Assembly: GCA_012317185.1 (NCBI GenBank)
Contig: CP048838.1
Coordinates: 4,654,907-4,718,906 of the forward strand
Direction: 5' to 3'
DNA from: [Clostridium] innocuum
Lineage (GTDB): Bacteria > Bacillota_I > Bacilli_A > Erysipelotrichales > Erysipelotrichaceae
DNA: 64,000 nt
The translations under genes were made by a program, and so were the position numbers. The notes beneath the pieces are model-generated. The model had not been told where the DNA came from. It worked only from the letters and a program-made list of their open reading frames with translations, and searched no databases. Shown piece after piece: positions 35,801-43,337 of the stretch. The first letter of the stretch is position 1. Every line of letters begins with the position of its first letter.

Positions 35801-36284
35801 CAACACGGCTGACATGCGTATAGCCTGCTTCAAAGAGAAGCTGCTTCAAATCCTCATATTCAATTTCCTGATCCTGCTTTAACGTAATACAGTGATTTTT
35901 GAATACCTCAGGAGAGGGTAGAAAGCGAATGGCTGCAGCTGTATTTAAAACCGCCACAAAAGCATCCTGCTGCTGCAGCTTTGCCATTGCCTCCATCTGT
36001 ATCGCTTTGTTTTCCGGTGAAGCTGCGATTGCTTCTACGCGTAGTGATTCCTCCAATGAGAAAAGCAGCACTTCATCCCCAAGGAGGGCCTGCAGGCGCT
36101 CGTAAAGCTTCTGTGCTGTATAGGCGTTATTCTTGATAATCAACAGCTTCTGCGGTTTTTGGCGGTAATCTGCCGCAAGTAGAAGAGCCTCCTCCATATA
36201 CGACAGATTACCCAGAACACTCTCTTTTTTCTGAATACTCAAAACCGCTTCATTCTGCTGAAGCTCCTTCAATAGAATATCCAT
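32829..36284 (-). CDS. mfd: Transcription-repair coupling factor Mfd
   Basis: A full-length 1151-residue Mfd. It removes stalled RNA polymerase and recruits UvrA to lesions. Visible are the UvrB-like N-terminal part, the RNA-polymerase-interaction (CarD-like) domain (ELNVGDYVVHNQHGIGKYLG near 480-500), the RecG-like helicase with GDVGFGKTEVAARAA and DEEQRFG, and the C-terminal TRCF domain. It follows pth, as in Bacillus. Confidence 0.96.
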   Translation of the reverse strand: MDILLKELQQNEAVLSIQKKESVLGNLSYMEEALLLAADYRQKPQKLLIIKNNAYTAQKLYERLQALLGDEVLLFSLEESLRVEAIAASPENKAIQMEAMAKLQQQDAFVAVLNTAAAIRFLPSPEVFKNHCITLKQDQEIEYEDLKQLLFEAGYTHVSRVDQPLCYAARGGIIDVYSMNYDHPLRIEFFDNIVESIRFFDIATQRTIEIVQEAMIIPASDLLFTDAQVAELVEQANKALKNQLSQHDTAMQKLLQEHVNEDLDLISNHMMESRFYKYYAFLKNRSTVFEYAPDAQIILSSTEEVQDSVKHMHEEMVSYLQELFQEGISLHSFDVFTDLYSSIKQHSYMEFHQFVDYKKPITSQIMTMSLGDINLERTMQEVQHQARERRVLLCLNHKEQEQVKGLLEEANISWRNVTSTDTLEPGIQFLNASLPEGFTCLKEQICVYTGKELFHSVKKAARYSNKFKEAEVLHDYQELNVGDYVVHNQHGIGKYLGIVNKKIDGVHKDFLHIAYKGDDVLLVPLEQFKLIRKFVSKEGASPKLNKLGSGEWEKTKKKVSAKIAELADRLVKLYASRDENIGHAFAKDTPLQKQFEEDFEYELTPDQARAVQEIKQDMESAKPMDRLLCGDVGFGKTEVAARAAFKAVADGRQVAFLCPTTILSLQHYKTFMKRFRNFPVNIAVVNRFIKPSDQKHIIHDLKEGNVDILIGTHRLLSKDIVFKDLGLLVIDEEQRFGVEHKEKIKELKNSVDVLSLSATPIPRTLQMSLIGIRSLSQLETPPMNRMPVQTYVIEKNFQMVKEIIQRELARNGQVFYLYNNVKEIYNVARKLRDAMPEVEIGVAHGQMTREDIEDVMLQFTDNKYQVLVCTTIIETGIDIPNANTILIEDADHFGLSQLYQIKGRVGRSDRLAYAYLMYSPQKQLSEIAMKRLKSIKEFTQLGSGYKIAMRDLTIRGAGDMLGPQQAGFIDTVGIDMYIEMLNSAIMEKKGIKPEVKPEMTKANVKVDAYIPSSFATEDYEKITLYQRMEDIHTKKELLAMMDEIKDNYGKLPKAVQLLFEKKRLDICINEPHVDAFRELPKAVELTFTSAWSNSIDGVALFEMMTTISKNITIRYMNGKITMKLPKLKDWLYTVIEVLERTEPMGEEQTAS

Positions 36285-36294
36285 ATGTATTTCC

Positions 36295-36855
36295 CTATTT
36301 CCTGTTGAAGTGGCTCATGGTATCCATAAAGGAATGAGAACAGCTGTAAATAGCTGCATCTCTGGCCAGTTCAACTGCCTGTCTGTAATCTTCCAGTTCT
36401 TCCCTGCGTATTCTGCCGAGCACCCAGTCAATTACCGAAATACGTGCGTCCTTGCCTATACCGACACGAATTCTGTCAAATTCCTGTGTTCCGATATGGC
36501 GGATGATATTTTTCATTCCATTTTGTCCGCCGGCACTTCCCTGTGCTCGCAGACGTATTTTTCCTACGGGCAAATCAAGATCATCATAGATCACAAGCAA
36601 ATCCTGTGCTGACAGCTTATAAAAATCCATAGCTGCACGAACCGCTTCCCCCGATAGATTCATAAAGGTCTGCGGCTTCATTAAAACAACCGCCTCACCA
36701 CTGATTCTCGTATTTGCAATCAGTGCCTTAAACTTTTTCTGTGTAATATCAACACGGCATTCCTCTGCAATGGCATCCAATACGCAGAAGCCGGAGTTAT
36801 GACGCGTCATTTCATATTCCTTACCGGGATTTCCCAGTCCTACAATCAGTTTCAT
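36295..36855 (-). CDS. pth: Peptidyl-tRNA hydrolase
   Basis: A 186-residue Pth, which releases peptides from drop-off peptidyl-tRNAs. The catalytic asparagine and histidine are in GLGNPGKEYEMTRHNSGF (N8, H19), and the DDLDLPVGKIRLR motif near 91-103 holds the catalytic aspartate. It is 10 bases upstream of mfd in the same operon. Confidence 0.95.
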   Translation of the reverse strand: MKLIVGLGNPGKEYEMTRHNSGFCVLDAIAEECRVDITQKKFKALIANTRISGEAVVLMKPQTFMNLSGEAVRAAMDFYKLSAQDLLVIYDDLDLPVGKIRLRAQGSAGGQNGMKNIIRHIGTQEFDRIRVGIGKDARISVIDWVLGRIRREELEDYRQAVELARDAAIYSCSHSFMDTMSHFNRK

Positions 36856-36912
36856 GCAATCACCTCAGTTTCGCTTTCTATATTATACCAAAAAAGCAGA
36901 GAATTACATCCT

Positions 36913-36946
36913 AAAAAGCCTGTTTTCGTACAGGCTTGCTTTTTGC
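36913..36946. terminator. Terminator upstream of pth
   Basis: AAGCCTGT pairs with ACAGGCTT, flanked by A and T runs. On the minus strand it follows the small gene at 37051-37215, so it likely ends that transcript. Confidence 0.75.
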
Positions 36947-37050
36947 TTGTATTCATTCGGATATGTGCGTCTGTATGGATGCTGTTTTTTTATATACCTG
37001 CTTGAAAAGATCAGTCAAAATGCAGTATATATGCGCTGTGATGTTCTGCT

Positions 37051-37215
37051 TTATATTTTATTATTTTCCTTACAGCCTGCTTCCGTCTCTTGATTTCTTT
37101 TTGAGCTCTTCTGCTTTTGTTTTTTTGGACCTGTTTCCTGCTCGTTCGCATCATTCTTTACAAAAAAATCCTTTTGTAATATAAAATCCGGCCGCTTTAA
37201 TTTTTTATCTGCCAT
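37051..37215 (-). CDS. Small basic protein, 54 residues, unknown
   Basis: A 54-codon gene with a strong ribosome-binding site (AAAGGAGATTTTC before ATG) and a terminator after it. The protein begins MADKKLKRPDFILQKDFF and continues as a lysine/glutamine-rich, low-complexity chain with no membrane segment. I do not recognise it. The start signal and the terminator are the evidence; no homology was available. Confidence 0.55.
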   Translation of the reverse strand: MADKKLKRPDFILQKDFFVKNDANEQETGPKKQKQKSSKRNQETEAGCKENNKI

Positions 37216-37255
37216 GAAAATCTCCTTTCTCTTACTACTTTAACAAAATCCACCC

Positions 37256-38611
37256 TTAAATTTGAAGCTCATACAGCTTTTCTGATATCCCTGTTTTTAA
37301 ATTCTTTCTGTAGTAAACAGAGGACTGCAGCCTGTATCCTGTTCTCCACCCTATGGATACAGATTCATCGGGTACACTGTAATTCACACTGAAATAAACG
37401 ACATCTTTTTGCACATCTACATTGCGGATATCAACATGTTCATCTACAGTAGAACGCCTGTAATAGTCCTCACCATGGACGATTAGCTTCTCTCTGGCAT
37501 TGTTTCTATAAATCCAGATATTCCCGTTATCATCCTGAAAGGGCTGATTTATTCTTCCATACTTCATGATTTCCCCGGATTCATATACCGTAAAGTTAAT
37601 GGGAGCTTCCCCCAAGACCTTGAAATTTGAACCATCTTTTTTTACCTTGGCAAGCACGCCGCCCTGGTATACAGACGCTGAACCTCCATATGTCCCGCAG
37701 GAGAAATAAACCGTATCCTGTACAGCCTGTACACAGTTAATATATAAATTTGCACTTGTCTGTATTATCTGGTTTACATCTTCTTTCCTTACATCTGCCA
37801 GTCTGCAACGCTCTGTAGCATCAAGTTTTACGCTTGCAAGCACTATATGCTCGTCTGTATCCTTCGGATGCTCTGTGAAATAAACGGTATCATCATCTGT
37901 ATATAAATATTGTGCGTCCGCCTCCAGCAACTGTATATCCTCAGTTTCTGTATCCATAACATGAATTTCAGTTTCTTCACTGTTGGTGAAAACAAGATAT
38001 TTATCATACACTGCATGTACTTCGTAGTCACCATAGGCGTGCTCGTCTTTTCCCTGCATATTTAATGAAAACAGTTCCCGTTCCTTATTCTCTTTGCTGT
38101 TATTTCGATACAGATACATACGCTCATTCACAATCCAGATGTTACCATAGCCGTTTCCCTGATATATCACAGTTCTTTTACCATTTGCATCCGTTTTTAC
38201 CAGCTGATTGGCATCACATGTTACATAGTCGTAATTTGCAAATAGAGCAGCTGTTTTCAGACTATTCGTTGTATACTCCCACGCATATGTTTCATTCGCA
38301 TATGTTGGATGTGCAGAACCAGAATCATCAAATCCCGTCAGTATTTTTTTGTGCATTTGAAAGGTCTGCATGCGAACTGTGCCTTCCCCGTTATAAAAAT
38401 AGCTGTATTCCTTTGGTACATATTTACATAGCGCTTCACCTATATGATAAAGCCGTTTATAAATCGATTCCTTGCCATCTTCCTGTATTTTCCTGTCCGT
38501 TACGGAGCCATTGCCTATCTGTTTTGTACAACCGATAACATTAGCTGTAAAAAGAATTACTAACATAAAATAAAAATACTTTTTTACTTTGTTCCCTTGG
38601 TATCGTATCAT
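37256..38611 (-). CDS. Lipoprotein with beta-propeller-like repeats (DUF5050-like)
   Basis: A 451-residue secreted lipoprotein: N-terminal signal helix (about 11-27) and a lipobox-like VIGC (C28). The rest is beta-rich with repeating segments of the type ...VYFSCGTYGG..., ...IWIYRNN... and ...YYRR..., suggesting a propeller like the DUF5050 family. Such proteins are surface-anchored and of unknown role. It is a single gene, and the small basic gene lies 40 bases downstream. Confidence 0.7.
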   Translation of the reverse strand: MIRYQGNKVKKYFYFMLVILFTANVIGCTKQIGNGSVTDRKIQEDGKESIYKRLYHIGEALCKYVPKEYSYFYNGEGTVRMQTFQMHKKILTGFDDSGSAHPTYANETYAWEYTTNSLKTAALFANYDYVTCDANQLVKTDANGKRTVIYQGNGYGNIWIVNERMYLYRNNSKENKERELFSLNMQGKDEHAYGDYEVHAVYDKYLVFTNSEETEIHVMDTETEDIQLLEADAQYLYTDDDTVYFTEHPKDTDEHIVLASVKLDATERCRLADVRKEDVNQIIQTSANLYINCVQAVQDTVYFSCGTYGGSASVYQGGVLAKVKKDGSNFKVLGEAPINFTVYESGEIMKYGRINQPFQDDNGNIWIYRNNAREKLIVHGEDYYRRSTVDEHVDIRNVDVQKDVVYFSVNYSVPDESVSIGWRTGYRLQSSVYYRKNLKTGISEKLYELQI

Positions 38612-38744
38612 ACTGGCATCTTCTTTCTATCTTATTCTGTCACAAACAGTGTTTCAACCTCATCCGGACATAGTTCAGGATTATGCCTGTGCTTATTGAA
38701 AAAAATCTAACTTATCTCATAAGGTATTGATGTTTTGTTAGCTT

Positions 38745-38780
38745 CTCACGACTTTACTCACGACTTTACTCACGACTTTA
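38745..38780 (+). repeat. Three tandem copies of a 12-base unit
   Basis: CTCACGACTTTA occurs three times without spacing at 38745-38756, 38757-38768 and 38769-38780. It lies between the lipoprotein gene and the hairpin repeat. Confidence 0.9.
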
Positions 38781-38833
38781 TTATACTTCTATATCAAAGA
38801 TAATCAATCAAAGAAACAGATATTTATAAAAAA

Positions 38834-38944
38834 GGTTCTATCTCGATTACGGGGGACTTAAAACAGGGAGAATTCAACACTGATATATTTATCAATAAAA
38901 GTCGAATTCTCCCTTTTGCATACACCCTAAAGTGAGAAAGAACC
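38834..38944 (+). repeat. Dispersed intergenic hairpin repeat, copy 2 (most complete)
   Basis: Ends are inverted: GGTTCTATCTC at 38834-38844 and GAGAAAGAACC at 38934-38944. An inner perfect palindrome GGGAGAATTC (38866-38875) / GAATTCTCCC (38904-38913) encloses a loop containing TTTATCAATAA. Total 111 bases. Compare copies at 9918-10026 and 53531-53650. Confidence 0.7.
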
Positions 38945-38946
38945 AT

Positions 38947-38998
38947 AAAAAAAGAGCAAAGCCTTTTTCATTTTACATTTCTGTGCTTTACTCTTTAT
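38947..38998 (-). terminator. Terminator after the HAD-IIA gene
   Basis: AAAGAGCAAAGC pairs with GCTTTACTCTTT; on the minus strand the T run follows. It directly adjoins the end of the hairpin repeat and ends the polyol operon. Confidence 0.75.
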
Positions 38999-39015
38999 TA
39001 CTTTTTAAGATATTC

Positions 39016-39822
39016 CTACAGCAGCTTTGCCAGCTCTCCGATATGTTCAATAACGATATCCGGCTTTACATCACTTGTATCAATGTCCTCAGCCTTTGTT
39101 TCTCCACTCAATACAAGAATACTGGTAACCTCGCTGCCATCCGCTACCTTGATATCCGTATACAGACGATCACCGATAATAGCAATCTGATCGGGTGAAC
39201 ATCCGGTTTCCTCGACGATATAGTCCAGTGTCTTCCCACTTGGTTTTCCGAAGAACTCAGGATATTTTCCGGTACTTGCTTCTATCAGCTTTGCCATACT
39301 TCCGCAATCAGGTATAAAGGTATCATGCTCCATTGGACAGTTTAAATCCGGATTGATTCCGTAATACAATGCGCCTTCTCTGATAAAAGTGCATGCCTTG
39401 GAGAGTTTTTCATAGGTCAGTGTTGTATCAAAGCCCAGAATCACGATATCCGGTTTTTCTTCATCCAGTATCCAGCCGTGAGCTTCAAACTCTTTGCGCA
39501 ATGCAGGTGTCCCTACCACATACACACGCCTGCCGTCATGATGTTTTTTTAACCAGCGAAGAATTACATGGGTTGATACCATCATCTGTTTTTTATCGAT
39601 ATCAATTCCCATACCATGCAGCTTATCTATATACGCAGCTAAATCTCTGGAGGAATTGTTGGTAAAGAAATAATACTCTCTTTCGGTAGCCTTCACCGTA
39701 TTGAGAAAATCATGTGTGTATGGAAATAAATTCTTCCCCAGATAGATCGTTCCATCCATATCCAGAATAAAGACGCGGATTGCTTCCATCTTCTTCTGAA
39801 TCATTTTTTTATCTGTTATCAT
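39016..39822 (-). CDS. HAD-IIA sugar-phosphate phosphatase (NagD/AraL-like)
   Basis: A 268-residue HAD hydrolase of subfamily IIA. Catalytic motif I is FILDMDGTIYLG (D20, D22), then NNSSRD (motif II) and a C2 cap; motif IV is IGDRLYTDI (GDxxxTD). It is the last gene of the operon, 16 bases after an AraM-like dehydrogenase. The same pair (AraL-AraM) occurs in Bacillus subtilis arabinose operons. It could dephosphorylate glycerol-phosphate or other small sugar phosphates. Confidence 0.85.
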   Translation of the reverse strand: MITDKKMIQKKMEAIRVFILDMDGTIYLGKNLFPYTHDFLNTVKATEREYYFFTNNSSRDLAAYIDKLHGMGIDIDKKQMMVSTHVILRWLKKHHDGRRVYVVGTPALRKEFEAHGWILDEEKPDIVILGFDTTLTYEKLSKACTFIREGALYYGINPDLNCPMEHDTFIPDCGSMAKLIEASTGKYPEFFGKPSGKTLDYIVEETGCSPDQIAIIGDRLYTDIKVADGSEVTSILVLSGETKAEDIDTSDVKPDIVIEHIGELAKLL

Positions 39823-39838
39823 ATAACTCCCCTTACCT

Positions 39839-41200
39839 CTAATAATTCCGATAATACGCTACAAATGCGGTACTATAATCTTCCAGCAGCCCAAGGTCCC
39901 ACAGCAGCTGTAAAAGACCGTAACGCACACGTACTTCCTTTGCCAGTATCACACCATCCCTAGTCATTGTTTCATCAATACCAACCTGCATTGGACGATA
40001 TGCTGCCTCTACCGATTTCAGAATCGCTGTCACCTCTTCCGGCTGCGGCAGCTCCTGTTCAATGACTGCCTGAATATCCGGCCATTTTTCTTCCATGATA
40101 TCAATACGTTTCAAAGCTGCTTCTATATCATTCTTACCGGCTTTTTCCTCCAAAGCAAGAACTCCGGGTGCGGCTGCTTCAAAGCGGTCAAGCACCATTG
40201 CTTCCCAGGCAGCTTTATCAAATGCCTTTACACGCTTCCTACATGCCGCAAAATCGATACCGTCCCGGGCAAGCTTCTTCCACATGGCGATTACTCCCGG
40301 TGTTGCCAGCCCCACCTTAGTTCCATGGAATACCGGTGCATGATGAGCAAATAAAAATTTCATTTCCCAATAATGCGAAACATGATGCTCACTGCCGGAT
40401 GCCGGACGTGAATTGCCGACGAATCCCATAGCCATACCGGTTTCAATCAATGCCTCTGTAATTGCCTTTACCGCCGCTTTATCGCGTGTCATTACTCCAT
40501 CTGCGTGCGCTACAACCTCCTTGATAGATTTATAAACCATATCAACAATTGTCTGACAGTAATATTCCCCGTTGATCATATGTGCAATTTTCCAGTCAAC
40601 CAGACAGTTATACTTTCCTACAATATCGCCAAGACCTGCCTTAATCATATCCAGCGGTGCATTTGCCAGTACGTCCAGATCACCAAAAATTGCAGTCGGC
40701 ACATGACAGTCATAGGTTGTTTTAAGATTATCAGTAATCAGTGCGGCGCCAACAGAAGCAAAGCCGTCCATACTCGGAGCGGTTGCCGCAATTCCATAGT
40801 TCAGTGAAAGCTTATAGGAAATGAATTTGCACAAGTCGTTTAAAGTTCCAGACCCGACGCCTAAAATGTAATCATATTGACGCTTCATATTCACCAGAAT
40901 ACGAAATACAGAGGCTTCATTCGGAACAACATCCGCTTCAAGGATGACACGATCGCTGGCGATTCCATTAGCGTTTAAATAAGCCTCAAGCTCTTCCCCA
41001 TATACACGGCAGGTATTTTCGTCCTCAATCATATAGACTGTATGATATGCATGCTCCTGCAAATACTTCAGGATATCCTCCTTCACATGATCACAAACAC
41101 GGACATGCTCCAGACGGGTGGTATGCTGCTTTCCGCAATCACATGTAAACGCATGACCAAGGTAATCATTGATTTCAAATGTTGCTACCTTCATTTTCAT
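39839..41200 (-). CDS. araM: sn-Glycerol-1-phosphate dehydrogenase, AraM-like
   Basis: A 453-residue iron-containing-alcohol-dehydrogenase fold protein. Visible are the NAD site GVGSGTLNDLCK near 115-126, APSMDGFAS, and metal ligands in ...GLGDIVGKYNCL..., GSEHHVSHYWEM and FAHHAPVFHG. The family reduces dihydroxyacetone phosphate to sn-glycerol-1-phosphate with NADH (AraM/EgsA). The aldolase at 41210-42064 would supply dihydroxyacetone phosphate. The ribosome-binding site is AGGGTGATCTT. Confidence 0.85.
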   Translation of the reverse strand: MKMKVATFEINDYLGHAFTCDCGKQHTTRLEHVRVCDHVKEDILKYLQEHAYHTVYMIEDENTCRVYGEELEAYLNANGIASDRVILEADVVPNEASVFRILVNMKRQYDYILGVGSGTLNDLCKFISYKLSLNYGIAATAPSMDGFASVGAALITDNLKTTYDCHVPTAIFGDLDVLANAPLDMIKAGLGDIVGKYNCLVDWKIAHMINGEYYCQTIVDMVYKSIKEVVAHADGVMTRDKAAVKAITEALIETGMAMGFVGNSRPASGSEHHVSHYWEMKFLFAHHAPVFHGTKVGLATPGVIAMWKKLARDGIDFAACRKRVKAFDKAAWEAMVLDRFEAAAPGVLALEEKAGKNDIEAALKRIDIMEEKWPDIQAVIEQELPQPEEVTAILKSVEAAYRPMQVGIDETMTRDGVILAKEVRVRYGLLQLLWDLGLLEDYSTAFVAYYRNY

Positions 41201-41209
41201 AAGATCACC

Positions 41210-42064
41210 CTAATCCATATTCACAAAACAGCGCATTGCAGACTCTATATCCTTCTGCATAGCATCCTGTCCTGCTTTGGCGGCATCATGAAAATATTTC
41301 ACGGGAGATGCAGCATTTACGCCTTCTCCACCTGCTTTGTCCATATACGTAAAGTAATTGATTTTACGAACACCGTTTGCGATAACCTTCTTGTAATCCG
41401 CATGACTTACACCGCTTCCTCCATGCATAACAATGGGCACACCGGCTGCCTCCTTTAATTCCTTTACCAGTTCAAAGTCAAGCTTCGGCTCTGAAAAATA
41501 TTCGCCGTGCACCGTTCCGAATGAACATGCCAGACAGTCCACTCCCGTCTTCTCGACAAAATCCTTCGCCTCTGCAGGATCTGTGTAATTCCTGCGATCT
41601 GATGCACGGTTTTCTGTAACACCTTCATTATTTAAGGTAATCCCTGCCATTTTACCGATTTCAGCCTCTATGGACACTCCATATTTACGAGCTAAGGCAA
41701 CAGCTTCCTTTGTCTGCCTGATATTCTCTTCATAGGTCAGTGCGGAACCGTCAAACATGACAGAGGTGAATCCCATTTTCAGAGATTTTTTAATGTAATC
41801 CAGATTTACACCATGATCCAGATGAACGACCACAGGCACCTTTGCGCGCTGTGCCATCAGTACCATAACAGGTCCGATCGTATCCAGATTCATGACATTA
41901 TTCTCCTCATGCGTCTGTGCAAACGCAAGAATTACCGGCATATTCAGTTTCTCTGCTGTATCCAGTACAGCCAGTATATTTTCAAAATTCACGATATTGA
42001 AAGCACCGATGGCGATTTTCTTCTCATCGGCAAGCTTCCATACCTCATTCAGATTTGCTAACAT
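41210..42064 (-). CDS. Class II aldolase family protein
   Basis: A 284-residue zinc aldolase. Metal and catalytic residues: HLDHG (D83, H84), AEIGKMAG, TVHG and VMHGGSG. The sequence is very close to the aldolase at 301-1170 (same FDGS and GITLN patches), less to that at 47567-48412. It lies directly before araM with 9 bases between. Likely cleaves a ketose phosphate into dihydroxyacetone phosphate and an aldehyde. Confidence 0.9.
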   Translation of the reverse strand: MLANLNEVWKLADEKKIAIGAFNIVNFENILAVLDTAEKLNMPVILAFAQTHEENNVMNLDTIGPVMVLMAQRAKVPVVVHLDHGVNLDYIKKSLKMGFTSVMFDGSALTYEENIRQTKEAVALARKYGVSIEAEIGKMAGITLNNEGVTENRASDRRNYTDPAEAKDFVEKTGVDCLACSFGTVHGEYFSEPKLDFELVKELKEAAGVPIVMHGGSGVSHADYKKVIANGVRKINYFTYMDKAGGEGVNAASPVKYFHDAAKAGQDAMQKDIESAMRCFVNMD

Positions 42065-42166
42065 AAATTTTCTCCTCCTTTATGATTCAGCTGCTTTTTC
42101 ATCAAGCTTATACAATACGCATCCTTACGGTCTGTAAAAGAGATATTCTCAGGGTGTTTGACGCTA

Positions 42167-43210
42167 TTATTCTGAGAAACGCAGCATAACTTTATAGGTA
42201 TCCGGACGGCTTGCACATTCCATTGCTTCCACAACATCCTCATAATCGTACACAGCCTCAATCAACGGCTTCACATCAATGATTCCTTTGGAAATACAGT
42301 CAATTGCCTGTGCAAAGGTCTCAATGGTTCCATTCTGGGTACCGGTTACCACAATCTCCTGAGAGTGAAGACGTCCCGCATCCACAAGAATCGGCTCGTT
42401 GGGATGAATGGAGCTGAACATATTGCACAACCCGCTTTTTGCAGTCATCTGAATTGCCTGTGCTGCTACAGAAGGAATTGCTGTCGTATTCTCAACAACA
42501 TTTGCCCCTCGGCCGTTTGTCAGCTTTTTAACCTGCTCAACAGGATCGGATTCCAGCGGATCAATTACAATATCAGCACCCAGCTTCAATCCAAATGCGC
42601 GCCGCTTTGCATCCGTTTCACTCAGGATAACGCGTGCCCCCTGTCGCTTCGCACACAGTACATGCAGCAGTCCCATAACACCGCCTCCGATGACGACAAC
42701 ATCATCTCCCATGTTGATATGGGAACGATTGATACTGTTAATAACACATGCCAGCGGTTCTGTGAATGCGGCTTCATCATCCGGTGTTTCCTTAGGATAC
42801 ACATACAGATGGCGTGCCTTTACCACTGCATATTCTGAAAAGCCATAAAAGCCCGAAAAGCCGTTTTCATTGAAATAAGCAGTTCCCTTTGTGAAATTAC
42901 TGCATATATTTTCATGATGATGCTTACAGTCCGGACAGACCCCGCAATCATCAATAATATAGTTGATAACCTTATCACCTATATGAAACAGACTGGGATC
43001 CACACCTGTTCCTATATGTTCTATTACCGCACTGTATTCATGTCCGCCAATACGCGGATATGACCATTTACACCCCTGATAATCTCTGACATCATTTACG
43101 CAGATTCCGGATGTCAAAATACGAACCAGTACCTCATCCTCTTTCATTTCCGGTACCGGTATGTCCTTGATTTGATAATTTTTAGGTCCTTCTAGTACAC
43201 AGGCTTTCAT
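42167..43210 (-). CDS. Zn-dependent polyol dehydrogenase, copy A
   Basis: A 347-residue medium-chain dehydrogenase. Catalytic zinc: GICVNDVRD (C37) and GGHEYSAVIE (H, E); structural cysteines in DDCGVCPDCKHHHENIC. The glycine motif is VVIGGGVMGLLHVLC. It is nearly the same length and about 70 percent identical by eye to copy B (48426-49469), suggesting duplication within the locus. It lies after a hairpin that separates it from the PTS IID gene. It probably oxidises a polyol phosphate to a keto-sugar phosphate. Confidence 0.87.
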   Translation of the reverse strand: MKACVLEGPKNYQIKDIPVPEMKEDEVLVRILTSGICVNDVRDYQGCKWSYPRIGGHEYSAVIEHIGTGVDPSLFHIGDKVINYIIDDCGVCPDCKHHHENICSNFTKGTAYFNENGFSGFYGFSEYAVVKARHLYVYPKETPDDEAAFTEPLACVINSINRSHINMGDDVVVIGGGVMGLLHVLCAKRQGARVILSETDAKRRAFGLKLGADIVIDPLESDPVEQVKKLTNGRGANVVENTTAIPSVAAQAIQMTAKSGLCNMFSSIHPNEPILVDAGRLHSQEIVVTGTQNGTIETFAQAIDCISKGIIDVKPLIEAVYDYEDVVEAMECASRPDTYKVMLRFSE

Positions 43211-43287
43211 AATTGTCAGTCCTCCTATTTTCGCTTACCGATTATAAAGTTACATATCGCACACAGAAACAATTCCCGTCTGCTTTT

Positions 43288-43323
43288 TATAAAAGCAGGG
43301 ACCAGTAATCAAGAACTGGTCCC
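43288..43323 (-). terminator. Hairpin between IID and dehydrogenase copy A
   Basis: GGGACCAGT (43298-43306) pairs perfectly with ACTGGTCCC (43315-43323). On the minus strand it is followed by CTGCTTTTATAAAA. It may partly terminate after the PTS genes and lower dehydrogenase/aldolase expression. Confidence 0.7.
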
Positions 43324-43337
43324 TTTCATGTTGGTTA

